Position numbers and translations under genes: made by a program
DNA from: Thermoprotei archaeon
Lineage (GTDB): Archaea; Thermoproteota; Methanomethylicia; Nezhaarchaeales; WYZ-LMO8
Direction: 5' to 3'
Assembly (NCBI GenBank): GCA_003650865.1
Contig: QMSN01000059.1
Coordinates: forward strand, 1-6,343
Length of the DNA: 6,343 bases
Notes under the pieces: model-generated
Databases searched by the model: none
Told to the model about the DNA's origin: nothing
The model's input: the letters and a program-made list of their open reading frames with translations, nothing else
Part shown: positions 1 to 5,010 of the stretch, in pieces
Layout of the letters: each line of letters begins with the position of its first letter
Numbering within the stretch: the first letter of the stretch is position 1

Positions 1-2
1 AC

Positions 3-83
3 TACTCTAAGCTGACGCGGTACGGCTTGAAGCTCATGGATCCAAGCCTAGTCCTGAGCAGAGTTGAGAAGGCAAGGGCTTGA
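3..83 (+). CDS. C-terminal end of an upstream protein (partial)
   Basis: An open frame enters from the left edge and ends at TGA 81-83. It encodes 26 residues with the core LTRYGLKLMDPSLVLSRV, followed by a basic tail. The 'LTxYGLKLM' pattern resembles the wing and last helix of winged-helix proteins, which often read 'LTxxGxxLL'. That is only a resemblance; too little is visible to name the product. It is followed by a 64-base spacer and then the next plus-strand gene, which has its own TATA-like box, so the two are probably separate transcription units. Confidence 0.5.
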   Translation, partial: YSKLTRYGLKLMDPSLVLSRVEKARA

Positions 84-105
84 AGAGCTAAACCCCCTAG
101 GCTAA

Positions 106-140
106 GCTTATAGTCCTCCTTTACGCTTAGTTCTTGAGGT
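106..140 (+). promoter_or_regulatory. Promoter and Shine-Dalgarno site of the PH-like gene
   Basis: A TATA-like TTATAG lies at 108-113, which predicts transcription starting near 135. A Shine-Dalgarno-like GAGGT at 136-140 sits 7 nt before the TTG at 148. Together they support that start and a very short leader. Just upstream, CCTAGGCTAAGC (96-107) is repeated exactly at 981-992, ahead of the sRNA promoter. Confidence 0.4.
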
Positions 141-147
141 TCAGGCT

Positions 148-627
148 TTGAGCCGAGAGGAGCTCCTAGCCCTAATACCAGCGTTGAAGCTTGGCTTGAC
201 CTACATGGGGCACCGCAAGTACGCCTTAATCGTCACGAGTAGACGCATAGTGGCTGTGGACATAGGCCCCTTATACTCGAGGAGGGATAAGGCCAGGATA
301 CTGTTGAAGTCAATTGTGGGGGGCTTAATTGGATACTTCACGCTGGGGGGCTTGCCTGGGTTTGTGGGTGGCAGTGCTGCTTTCTCAAGCCTCGACGAGG
401 AGCCTCCACAACCCCCTAAGCTGATGAGAGGCATCTCAAGGATCATGGGGAGGCCTAGGTTCGAGGCCCCTCTAAGCTCAGTAGTTAGGGTTGAGGTGAA
501 AAGGAAGAGCTCGACTGTTAAGATTAAGTGTGAAGGTGGCAGCCTTAAGCTCGTGGTCTCAGACCTAGGGAGGCTCTTGAAGTCTCTTAGCAGCGTCCTC
601 CCTCCATGGAAGATTAAGGTGCGTTAA
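148..627 (+). CDS. Unrecognised protein with PH-like strand pattern and hydrophobic insert
   Basis: A 159-residue protein starting at TTG 148, supported by GAGGT 7 nt upstream. Residues 22-40 (HRKYALIVTSRRIVAVDIG) resemble the paired first strands of bacterial PH-like or GRAM-like domains, where a 'Y-x-L-T-x-x-R-I' element is common. Residues 51-79 form a glycine-rich hydrophobic stretch (SIVGGLIGYFTLGGLPGFVGG) that could be a membrane hairpin or re-entrant loop. It is followed by an acidic/proline linker (DEEPPQPP). The second half has strands at 105-118 and 122-137 and a final helix around 138-150, the usual ending of a PH-type fold. No catalytic motif is visible. I infer a membrane-associated PH-like protein of unknown role. 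The gene stands alone: the next plus-strand feature lies several hundred bases away, and a hairpin starts 10 bases after its stop. Confidence 0.75.
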   Translation: MSREELLALIPALKLGLTYMGHRKYALIVTSRRIVAVDIGPLYSRRDKARILLKSIVGGLIGYFTLGGLPGFVGGSAAFSSLDEEPPQPPKLMRGISRIMGRPRFEAPLSSVVRVEVKRKSSTVKIKCEGGSLKLVVSDLGRLLKSLSSVLPPWKIKVR

Positions 628-636
628 CGTGGAATT

Positions 637-688
637 CTAGGTCAACCTCTTAGCTGTGAGCTATGGAGCTGAGCTTCAAGAGGCCTAG
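637..688. other. Bulged inverted repeat after the PH-like gene
   Basis: CTAGG (637-641) pairs with CCTAG (684-688). CCTCTT (646-651) pairs with AAGAGG (678-683), and AGCT (652-655) with AGCT (672-675). This makes a hairpin of 15 pairs with a 4-nt bulge (642-645), a 2-nt bulge (676-677) and a 16-nt loop. It begins 10 bases after the preceding stop, so it could be a 3'-end processing or stability structure or part of a small RNA. No T-run follows, so a classical terminator is unlikely. Confidence 0.35.
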
Positions 689-708
689 GCGAGTGGAGTA
701 GAGGTGCA

Positions 709-774
709 GGAGCGGTCATGGGGGCGGGTTCTCATCACAAGCTCAGAGCTCGGCCAGCCCACTCATCCCCACTA
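709..774 (-). ncRNA. Weak candidate C/D-box sRNA, minus strand
   Basis: On the minus strand, a good internal motif reads CTGA (743-746), GCTT spacer, GTGATGA (732-738), matching a D'-C' pair. Twelve bases downstream is ATGA (716-719), a one-base variant of a D box. Upstream is GGATGA (763-768), a one-base variant of a C box, but 16 bases from D', longer than usual. The flanks can form five pairs including one G-U (769-773 with 711-715). The outer boxes are the degenerate ones, the reverse of what is normal, so this may be a chance match or a decayed sRNA. Confidence 0.25.
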
Positions 775-879
775 GGGCTTTGCTCCTTCGAGATCTTAAA
801 CTTAACCCAGCCCATAAACCTCAAGTTGAGCTGTGTTTGAAGTTCACAGGGCTCTGCCGCCTCTCTGCCATAAGTCAAT

Positions 880-902
880 AGCTTTAAAAGCTCTTGAAGA
901 GC
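880..902. repeat. Two overlapping perfect palindromes around a TATA-like core
   Basis: AGCTTTAAAAGCT (880-892) is a perfect 6+1+6 palindrome. GCTCTTGAAGAGC (890-902) is another, sharing three bases with the first. The first contains TTTAAAAG, a good archaeal TATA box that would start transcription near 911. The arrangement would suit a promoter overlapped by operators. No coding sequence follows within reach; the possible structured element at 919-985 does. Confidence 0.4.
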
Positions 903-918
903 GGAGTTGCGATTAGAG

Positions 919-985
919 CTAGGCTGTTGAATGAGGGGTTAAGGCTAGGCTATACAAGCTCGAGGCCTACAGCTCATCAGCCTAG
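919..985 (+). other. Possible structured RNA or large inverted repeat
   Basis: CTAGGCTG (919-926) pairs with CAGCCTAG (978-985). ATGAG (931-935) pairs with CTCAT (973-977) after a TTGA bulge, and TAGGC (946-950) pairs with GCCTA (965-969) near the tip. It lies just downstream of the transcript start predicted from the TATA-like box at 883-890. The region is rich in AGCT/CCTAGG-type words, so alternative pairings exist and the fold is uncertain. No ACA box is convincingly placed for an H/ACA guide RNA. Confidence 0.25.
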
Positions 986-997
986 GCTAAGCCGCAA

Positions 998-1006
998 CCT
1001 TTAAGC
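998..1006 (+). promoter_or_regulatory. TATA box of the C/D-box sRNA
   Basis: CCTTTAAGC contains TTTAAG at 1000-1005, about 28 nt ahead of the first base of the sRNA terminal stem. This is the normal archaeal TATA-to-start distance and suggests the sRNA has its own promoter. Confidence 0.5.
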
Positions 1007-1030
1007 TTGGGCATGGGGGATTAAGCCTCG

Positions 1031-1099
1031 ACGGGGCTCATGATGAGGTTATCGGCGGCCTGAGGAGTGATGACTAGAGGGTCACCTGAGAAGCCCCGC
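1031..1099 (+). ncRNA. C/D-box guide sRNA (2'-O-methylation guide)
   Basis: All elements of an archaeal C/D-box sRNA are present in order. They are C box ATGATGA (1040-1046), a 13-nt guide GGTTATCGGCGGC (1047-1059), D' box CTGA (1060-1063), a 3-nt spacer, C' box GTGATGA (1067-1073), a 12-nt guide CTAGAGGGTCAC (1074-1085) and D box CTGA (1086-1089). The flanks CGGGGCT (1032-1038) and AGCCCCG (1092-1098) form a perfect 7-bp terminal stem. Such RNAs assemble with L7Ae, Nop5 and fibrillarin. By the 'fifth base from the box' rule, the predicted methylated bases are C in both targets, GCCGCCGAUAACC and GUGACCCUCUAG. I could not place either target with confidence. The gene ends just before the minus-strand gene whose stop codon is at 1108-1110. 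Confidence 0.9.
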
Positions 1100-1107
1100 A
1101 ACACCTC

Positions 1108-1386
1108 TCACTCTAATGGTTCCAGTAGGAGCTCTATGAAGGAGCTCTCGCTAGGCCTTCTATTGAAGAGCTCTAGGATCTTGGAGGCTAGCCCCACATC
1201 CCTAATGACCACTCGCCTGCCTTCAACTAAGCCCCTTAAGGCCTCTTGAGGAAGCTCCTCCCTCAAGCTCTCTAGGTCCACTTGGCCTAATAGCTGCTCG
1301 ACGACGAAGCCCGACGTGAAGTGCCTGGTTAGAGCTATGAAGCCCTTGGACTCCTCCACGTAGCGTAAGCTCACCTTAACCTTCAA
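1108..1386 (-). CDS. Small uncharacterised protein (92 residues)
   Basis: A minus-strand gene read from TTG (1386-1384) to TGA (1110-1108). No other usual start codon exists between this TTG and the in-frame stop upstream. A TATA-like TTTAATA (minus strand, 1424-1418) lies 32 nt before the start, so the leader would be very short. The protein begins with a strand-like segment (MKVKVSLRYV), then an amphipathic middle with many Glu, Arg and Leu, and a 'GRRVVIRDVGLASKILELF' segment at 57-75. It has no cysteine, no membrane helix and no motif I recognise. Its composition and its own promoter favour a real gene. It lies convergent with the C/D-box sRNA and divergent from the ACT/UPF0210 operon, but nothing links it functionally to either. 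Confidence 0.6.
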   Translation of the reverse strand: MKVKVSLRYVEESKGFIALTRHFTSGFVVEQLLGQVDLESLREELPQEALRGLVEGRRVVIRDVGLASKILELFNRRPSESSFIELLLEPLE

Positions 1387-1417
1387 GGCGCCCCTGAAGG
1401 GGTTGTCCTCCTCAAGC

Positions 1418-1472
1418 TATTAAACCTCATGCGCAAGCGCAGCTGCTGAGTGGAGCTGCGGGAAAGGTTAAA
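1418..1472. promoter_or_regulatory. Divergent promoter region between the 92-residue gene and the ACT/UPF0210 operon
   Basis: On the minus strand, TTTAATA (1424-1418) faces the small gene. On the plus strand, TTAAA (1468-1472) within AAAGGTTAAAGG faces the ACT gene and predicts transcription starting near 1496. That would place the GTG at 1491 just outside the transcript and the GTG at 1509 inside it with a short leader. A small hairpin, CCCC TGAA GGGG (1391-1402), lies near the 5' end of the minus-strand transcript. Confidence 0.4.
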
Positions 1473-1508
1473 GGAGTTTTTAGGCTTTAGGTGTCTCGGT
1501 GTCTAATT

Positions 1509-1802
1509 GTGTCCACATCTCTTGAGGATAAGGAGCTCATAGTCGTCACGGTTGTGGGTGCTGATAGAACTGGCATAGTGGCTGGCATAACGAACGTCTT
1601 GGCGGGCCTAAACGTGAACATCGAGGACATAAGCCAAACAGTTTTGAGGGGCTTCTTCGCCATGATACTCATAGCCGACATGAGCAAGGCGACTTGCAGC
1701 TTGAGGGAGCTTAGGGAGAAGCTCGAGGTCAAGGCCAAGGAGCTCGGCGTAGAGGTATTCGTGCAGCACGCAAGCATATTCAGGGCTATGCACAGGGTGT
1801 AG
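1509..1802 (+). CDS. UPF0237 family ACT-domain protein
   Basis: A 97-residue protein made almost entirely of one ACT domain. It opens with a strand and ligand-binding-type loop (KELIVVTVVGADRTG, residues 8-22), then GIVAGITNVLAGLNVNIEDISQT and the family's characteristic end (QHASIFRAMHRV, 86-97). ACT domains usually bind small metabolites such as amino acids; the ligand of this family is not known to me. Two GTG starts are possible. The one at 1491 adds six residues and has AAGGAG 14 nt upstream. I prefer 1509 because family members start about there and the TATA-like box at 1468-1472 predicts transcription from about 1496. It lies 11 bases upstream of the UPF0210 gene, the usual neighbour in bacteria and archaea, so the two are very probably co-transcribed and may act together. 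Confidence 0.85.
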   Translation: MSTSLEDKELIVVTVVGADRTGIVAGITNVLAGLNVNIEDISQTVLRGFFAMILIADMSKATCSLRELREKLEVKAKELGVEVFVQHASIFRAMHRV

Positions 1803-1813
1803 AGGTGTAGCTC

Positions 1814-3193
1814 ATGCCCATAGTTGCCCACCCATCGGAGATAGTCGAGACCATAGAGATGATAAGGTACTTGAAGTTCGACGTGAGAGCTGCAACTCTA
1901 AGCTTAAGCTTGATGGACTGCGCCACCTCAGACCTCAAGCTCATGTTGAGCCTCGTCGAGGAGAAGCTTAAGTCGATTCTCCCGGGCTTCGTGGAGGCTG
2001 TCGATGAGGTTGCTGAGAGATTTGGGGTTCCAATAGTCAATAAGAGGTTATCGGTGACTCCTCTAAGCGTGCTCGCTGAGCCCTACGCCTCTAAGAGCTT
2101 GGAGGATGGTAGGAGGGCTCTTGTGGAGCTAGCGTCAACCATAGACTCGACGGTGGGCGAGTGCGATGTAGACTATGTAGGCGGCTTCTCAGCCTACGTG
2201 GCTAGAGGCTCCACTCCTGGGGATCAAGCACTTCTATCCTGTATAGCCGATGTACTCTCCTCAACTGAGAGGCTGTTCTCCTCGATTAATGCAGCTCAGA
2301 CAGGCATAGGCGTCAACGTGGACGCCATCTACGAGGTCTCCAAGCAGGTGAAGCGCCTAAGCGAGTTGACGCCTAAGGGGATTGGGTGTGTTAAGCTCGG
2401 TGTATTCGCAAATCTCCCTGAAGACGTGCCCTTCATGCCTGGAGCCCACCACGGACCTAACATGCCGAGCGAGGCCCTCCACATAGCGATAAGCGGGCCG
2501 GGGGTTGTTGAGCACGCGATAAAGGCTAGGTGTCAGGGAAAGAGCTTAACCGAGGTCTTCGAGGAGGTCAAGAGAGTCGTCTTCAAGATAACTAGAGCTG
2601 GAGAGCTGATAGGTAAGGAGATAGCTGAGAGAATAGGTGTTAAGCTATGCACAGTCGACTTGTCGTTAGCGCCTTCACCGACCATAGGGGACTCCGTGGC
2701 CGACATAATTGAGGCCATGGGGGTTGAGAGCTTTGGAGCTCCAGGCACACTAGCAGCTCTAGCCCTCTTAACGGAGGGCTTGAGGAGAGGGGGAGCCATG
2801 GCTACTACGAACGTCGGCGGCTTCAGCGGGGTCATGCTTCCGGGCAGCGAGGATCTGGGGTTGACGGATGCCATTAAGAGGGGCTCGGCCTCGCTCTGGT
2901 GCTTAGTAGCGTGTTGCTCCATATGCTCAACTGGCCTAGACATGGTCTGCATACCTGGAGACACGCCTGTAGAGGTGATCGCCGGGTTGATGGCTGACGT
3001 GCTCTCCATAGGCGTCATGAACAGCAAGGCCGTGGGGGTCAGGGTCATACCAGTGCCTGGAGCTAAGCCTGGGGATGAAGTGGACTTCGGGGGCCTCTTG
3101 GGGAGGAGCGTGGTCCTCGACGTCGGCGGCTTTACGCCTAGAGACTTCATATGTAGACGAGGCGAGATACCACACTACAAGCATAGGTGGTAG
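1814..3193 (+). CDS. UPF0210 / DUF711 family protein (PFL-like fold)
   Basis: A 459-residue protein of normal family length. The ATG start is supported by GAGGTG at 1802-1807. Family landmarks are DVRAATLSLSLMDC (23-36), GGFSAYVARGSTPGDQAL (123-140), NAAQTGIGVNVDAI (159-172), FMPGAHHGP (207-215), GDSVADIIEAMG (292-303), TTNVGGFSGVMLPGSEDLG (331-349) and the C-terminal GVRVIPVPGAKPGDEVDFGG (408-427). The family is structurally related to the pyruvate formate-lyase/ribonucleotide reductase barrel, but I see no typical glycyl-radical motif. The reaction is not established. Several cysteine and glycine-rich loops could form an active site. It shares an operon with the UPF0237 ACT protein, suggesting that ACT acts as its regulatory subunit or sensor (inference). 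No membrane segment or signal peptide is visible; it is expected in the cytoplasm. Confidence 0.93.
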   Translation: MPIVAHPSEIVETIEMIRYLKFDVRAATLSLSLMDCATSDLKLMLSLVEEKLKSILPGFVEAVDEVAERFGVPIVNKRLSVTPLSVLAEPYASKSLEDGRRALVELASTIDSTVGECDVDYVGGFSAYVARGSTPGDQALLSCIADVLSSTERLFSSINAAQTGIGVNVDAIYEVSKQVKRLSELTPKGIGCVKLGVFANLPEDVPFMPGAHHGPNMPSEALHIAISGPGVVEHAIKARCQGKSLTEVFEEVKRVVFKITRAGELIGKEIAERIGVKLCTVDLSLAPSPTIGDSVADIIEAMGVESFGAPGTLAALALLTEGLRRGGAMATTNVGGFSGVMLPGSEDLGLTDAIKRGSASLWCLVACCSICSTGLDMVCIPGDTPVEVIAGLMADVLSIGVMNSKAVGVRVIPVPGAKPGDEVDFGGLLGRSVVLDVGGFTPRDFICRRGEIPHYKHRW

Positions 3194-3242
3194 CCAAGCA
3201 GCTCCTACTCAAGCAGTTGCACGCTCAGCACCTTAACCTCGA

Positions 3243-3309
3243 TTTAAAGCTGCGAAAAGACTATCTACGCTTAGCTTAACGAGATTAGGCTGAAGTGGCT
3301 GGCTGAGGT
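3243..3309 (+). promoter_or_regulatory. Promoter and ribosome-binding site of the dCMP deaminase / RNase HI pair
   Basis: TTTAAAGC (3243-3250) is a TATA-like box predicting a start near 3271 and a leader of about 45 nt; a weaker AGCTTAAC at 3273-3280 is an alternative. A GAGGT at 3305-3309 is 7 nt from the ATG at 3317 and supports that start; the second GAGGT (3311-3315) is too close to serve. Confidence 0.4.
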
Positions 3310-3316
3310 TGAGGTC

Positions 3317-3775
3317 ATGGGTGGAGAGAGGCCTAGCTGGGACGAGTACTTCATGAAGATAGCTCACGACGTAGCCTCTAGATCCACGTGTCTTCGACGT
3401 AAGGTTGGGGCAATACTAGTGAAGGACAAGAGGATACTGGCCACGGGCTACAACGGAGCGCCTAAGGGGCTTCCTCACTGCGAGAGGTGTCTTAGAGAGG
3501 AGCTTGGGGTTCCATCAGGCCAGCGCCACGAGCTCTGCCGTGGAGTCCACGCTGAGCAGAACGCAATTATCCAAGCAGCAGTCTTCGGGGTTAGCACCAA
3601 GGGGGCTACTCTCTACACAACAACCTTCCCCTGCATCATCTGTGCTAAGATGCTCGTTAACGCCGAGATCTCGGAGGTAGTCTACGACGACGACTACGAG
3701 GACCCCGAGTCCGCTAAGATGTTGAGGCAAGCTGGCATCAAGATTAGGAGGGTTAGGCTTAAAGAGCTTGGCTAA
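3317..3775 (+). CDS. dCMP deaminase (zinc-dependent cytidine/deoxycytidylate deaminase family)
   Basis: A 152-residue cytosolic enzyme expected to convert dCMP to dUMP, feeding dTMP synthesis. The N-terminal PSWDEYFMKIA (6-16) and the segment GAILVKDKRILATGYNGAPKG (31-51) are typical of deoxycytidylate deaminases. Zinc and catalytic residues are present: H78 and E80 in GVHAEQNAI, and C106 and C109 in PCIICAK. The insertion between residues 52 and 76 carries additional cysteine and histidine residues (HCERC, HELC), as in dCMP deaminases with a second, structural metal site. Length is normal. The RNase HI gene starts 27 bases downstream, so the two are likely co-transcribed. A ComE operon-type deaminase label describes the same family; the substrate assignment is by family only. 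Confidence 0.92.
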   Translation: MGGERPSWDEYFMKIAHDVASRSTCLRRKVGAILVKDKRILATGYNGAPKGLPHCERCLREELGVPSGQRHELCRGVHAEQNAIIQAAVFGVSTKGATLYTTTFPCIICAKMLVNAEISEVVYDDDYEDPESAKMLRQAGIKIRRVRLKELG

Positions 3776-3802
3776 CCATAATGCTTTAAGGCTGGTCCAG
3801 CC

Positions 3803-4243
3803 ATGCCTCCTGCCTGCAAGGTCTACGTCGATGGAGCTTCACGAGGAAACCCTGGGCCAGCAGGTATAGGGGTTGTGGTTCTAAGCCCTGAGGGCGAGGT
3901 GCTCCGCGAGCACTACGAGTACTTAGGCGTCAACTACACAAACAACCAAGCTGAGTACATGGCTTTGATAAGAGCTCTCGAGATATGCTCTGAGCTCTGC
4001 CCTGGAGGTGTAGTCCACGTGTTCAGCGACTCTGAGCTCCTCGTCAAGCAGTTGGTAGGCCTATACAGGGTTAGGAGCCCAAGCCTAAAGCAGCTCTTTA
4101 GAGATGTTAGGCGTAGGGAGAGGGCTTTCAGCAAGGTCTTCTATCACCACGTGAGGAGGGAGCTCAACGAGAGGGCTGACCAGCTCGCTAATAGGGCTAT
4201 AGCTGAGGGCTTGAGGGGGTTAAAGGGCCTTAAGAGCATCTAG
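3803..4243 (+). CDS. rnhA: Ribonuclease HI (type 1 RNase H)
   Basis: A 146-residue protein of the typical type 1 RNase H length. It cleaves the RNA strand of RNA:DNA hybrids, removing primers, R-loops and embedded ribonucleotides. The metal-binding acidic set is complete: D10 in KVYVDGASRGNPGPAGIG, E51 in TNNQAEYMAL, D76 in HVFSDSELLVKQL and D126 in NERADQLANRA, with a histidine at 116 in the usual flexible region. There is no basic-protrusion insert, as in archaeal and reverse-transcriptase-like short forms. The start at ATG 3803 fits the family, although no strong Shine-Dalgarno site precedes it. It follows the dCMP deaminase gene closely. Its last 24 bases overlap the 3' end of the convergent membrane-protein gene. 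Archaea more commonly rely on RNase HII, so a type 1 enzyme is a notable but known occurrence. Confidence 0.93.
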   Translation: MPPACKVYVDGASRGNPGPAGIGVVVLSPEGEVLREHYEYLGVNYTNNQAEYMALIRALEICSELCPGGVVHVFSDSELLVKQLVGLYRVRSPSLKQLFRDVRRRERAFSKVFYHHVRRELNERADQLANRAIAEGLRGLKGLKSI

Positions 4244-4846
4244 GAGCTGTGGGAGGCATTTACCCAAGTCCTTAACGCACTTCTCGCTCAGCTTAACCTT
4301 AAACACCAAGCCGTAACCCCACAGCTCCACACTCGAGCTCTCAAGTGAGGGTACTGTGAACTCACCTCTTAAGACCTTGATGCCCTTAGCTCCAGGAGGT
4401 ACCTCGACGTCGCTGTACATGGGGTATGGCTTGCCTCTAACGCTTAGAGGCGCCTTGAACCTCAGGAAGCTCCTCGACGAGCCCTCCTTCCTGCGGAGCA
4501 TGTAGCTCCTAAATAGCATGAGCACCTTGCTCCTAGTGTCGAGGACTAGTAGCTCTTGGCTTAGAAGCTTTAAGACAGCGACTCCTCTGTTATAAGCCCA
4601 CTCCTCAATGCTAACTGAGTTCACAGCTGAGACCGCTAGGCTGTAGTTGCCTCTAAGGTACGGTATTACGCTCGATAGTACTGAGACCGTCACGTAGAGG
4701 GCTGCTGCAACAAACCCCAAGCTCTCCATGAGGAGCCCCAGTATGAGTGACGCTAGGGCTAAGGGAATTAGGATGACAAGTAGGAGCTTACTGGGCTCAA
4801 CCTTGTAGTTGGGCTTAACCCTAGGCTCAGCAGCTATTAACCTCAC
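4220..4846 (-). CDS. Unrecognised membrane-anchored protein with two N-terminal helices
   Basis: A 208-residue minus-strand protein starting at GTG (4846-4844). An in-frame stop lies 21 bases upstream and no other usual start lies between. After a short basic cytosolic start come two close membrane helices, about 21-40 (LLLVILIPLALASLILGLLM) and 43-64 (LGFVAAALYVTVSVLSSVIPYL), forming a hairpin. A soluble domain fills 65-208; it begins with strand-like segments (AVLKLLSQELLVLDTRSKVLMLF, 89-111) and ends with a helix (DLGKCLPQLLDALKAL). The order of a membrane hairpin followed by a strand-rich domain and a final helix resembles PH-like membrane proteins, but I cannot assign a family. A TATA-like TTAAAG (minus strand, 4914-4909) gives a leader of about 40 nt; GAGGTGA is 18 nt from the start, too far to be convincing. 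Confidence 0.75.
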   Translation of the reverse strand: MRLIAAEPRVKPNYKVEPSKLLLVILIPLALASLILGLLMESLGFVAAALYVTVSVLSSVIPYLRGNYSLAVSAVNSVSIEEWAYNRGVAVLKLLSQELLVLDTRSKVLMLFRSYMLRRKEGSSRSFLRFKAPLSVRGKPYPMYSDVEVPPGAKGIKVLRGEFTVPSLESSSVELWGYGLVFKVKLSEKCVKDLGKCLPQLLDALKAL

Positions 4847-4969
4847 AGCCCTATGCGTCAGCGTTCACCTCACTTGCAGCCCATCCACCAATCTCGATAC
4901 GCAATGGGCTTTAACTTCACACCCAGTAGATAGAGGCTTCATAACCTAATAAGTGCTCATCTTGTGTGC

Positions 4970-5010
4970 CCTCAAGGCTTTGAGGTATGGGTTTAATATA
5001 GGTGTACCTA
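4970..5010 (+). promoter_or_regulatory. vapBC promoter with flanking inverted repeats
   Basis: A strong TATA-like box, TTTAATATA (4992-5000), predicts transcription near 5022. Upstream is CCTCAA-GGCT-TTGAGG (4970-4985), a perfect 6-bp inverted repeat. Overlapping the end of the TATA box is TAGGT-GT-ACCTA (4999-5010), with perfect 5-bp arms. Inverted repeats around the promoter fit autorepression by the VapB-VapC complex, the usual control of such loci. A second AT-rich TATATAG follows at 5021-5027. Confidence 0.45.

Larger units (their letters stand above)
628..1030. other. Gene-poor spacer with several palindromes
   Basis: About 400 bases have no convincing reading frame on either strand; the longest open stretch examined, an ATG at 718 to TGA at 838-840, gives 40 residues with no recognisable character. 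The region holds the hairpin at 637-688, a weak C/D-box candidate (709-774, minus strand), two overlapping palindromes (880-902), a possible structured element (919-985) and the promoter of the sRNA at its right end. It may be regulatory or carry small RNAs. Confidence 0.5.

Noticed and set aside
455..475. GGTTCGAGGCCCC resembling a tRNA T-arm
   Set aside because: It lies inside the PH-like coding sequence and no matching acceptor, D or anticodon arms are seen nearby.
718..840. 40-codon open frame in the spacer
   Set aside because: No Shine-Dalgarno site, no clear promoter, and a composition unlike the neighbouring genes; treated as noncoding.
1067..1249. Plus-strand open frame of 60 codons
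   Set aside because: It begins inside the C/D-box sRNA and runs antisense to the 92-residue gene; its Ser/Leu/Arg-rich product has no recognisable features.
1391..1402. CCCCTGAAGGGG as a terminator
   Set aside because: Only a 4-bp stem with no following T-run, and it sits at the 5' side of the minus-strand gene, so termination is unlikely.
2533..3150. Long minus-strand open frame of 205 codons
   Set aside because: It lies wholly inside the well-supported UPF0210 gene, and its product is a low-complexity Ser/Pro/Thr string typical of an antisense shadow.
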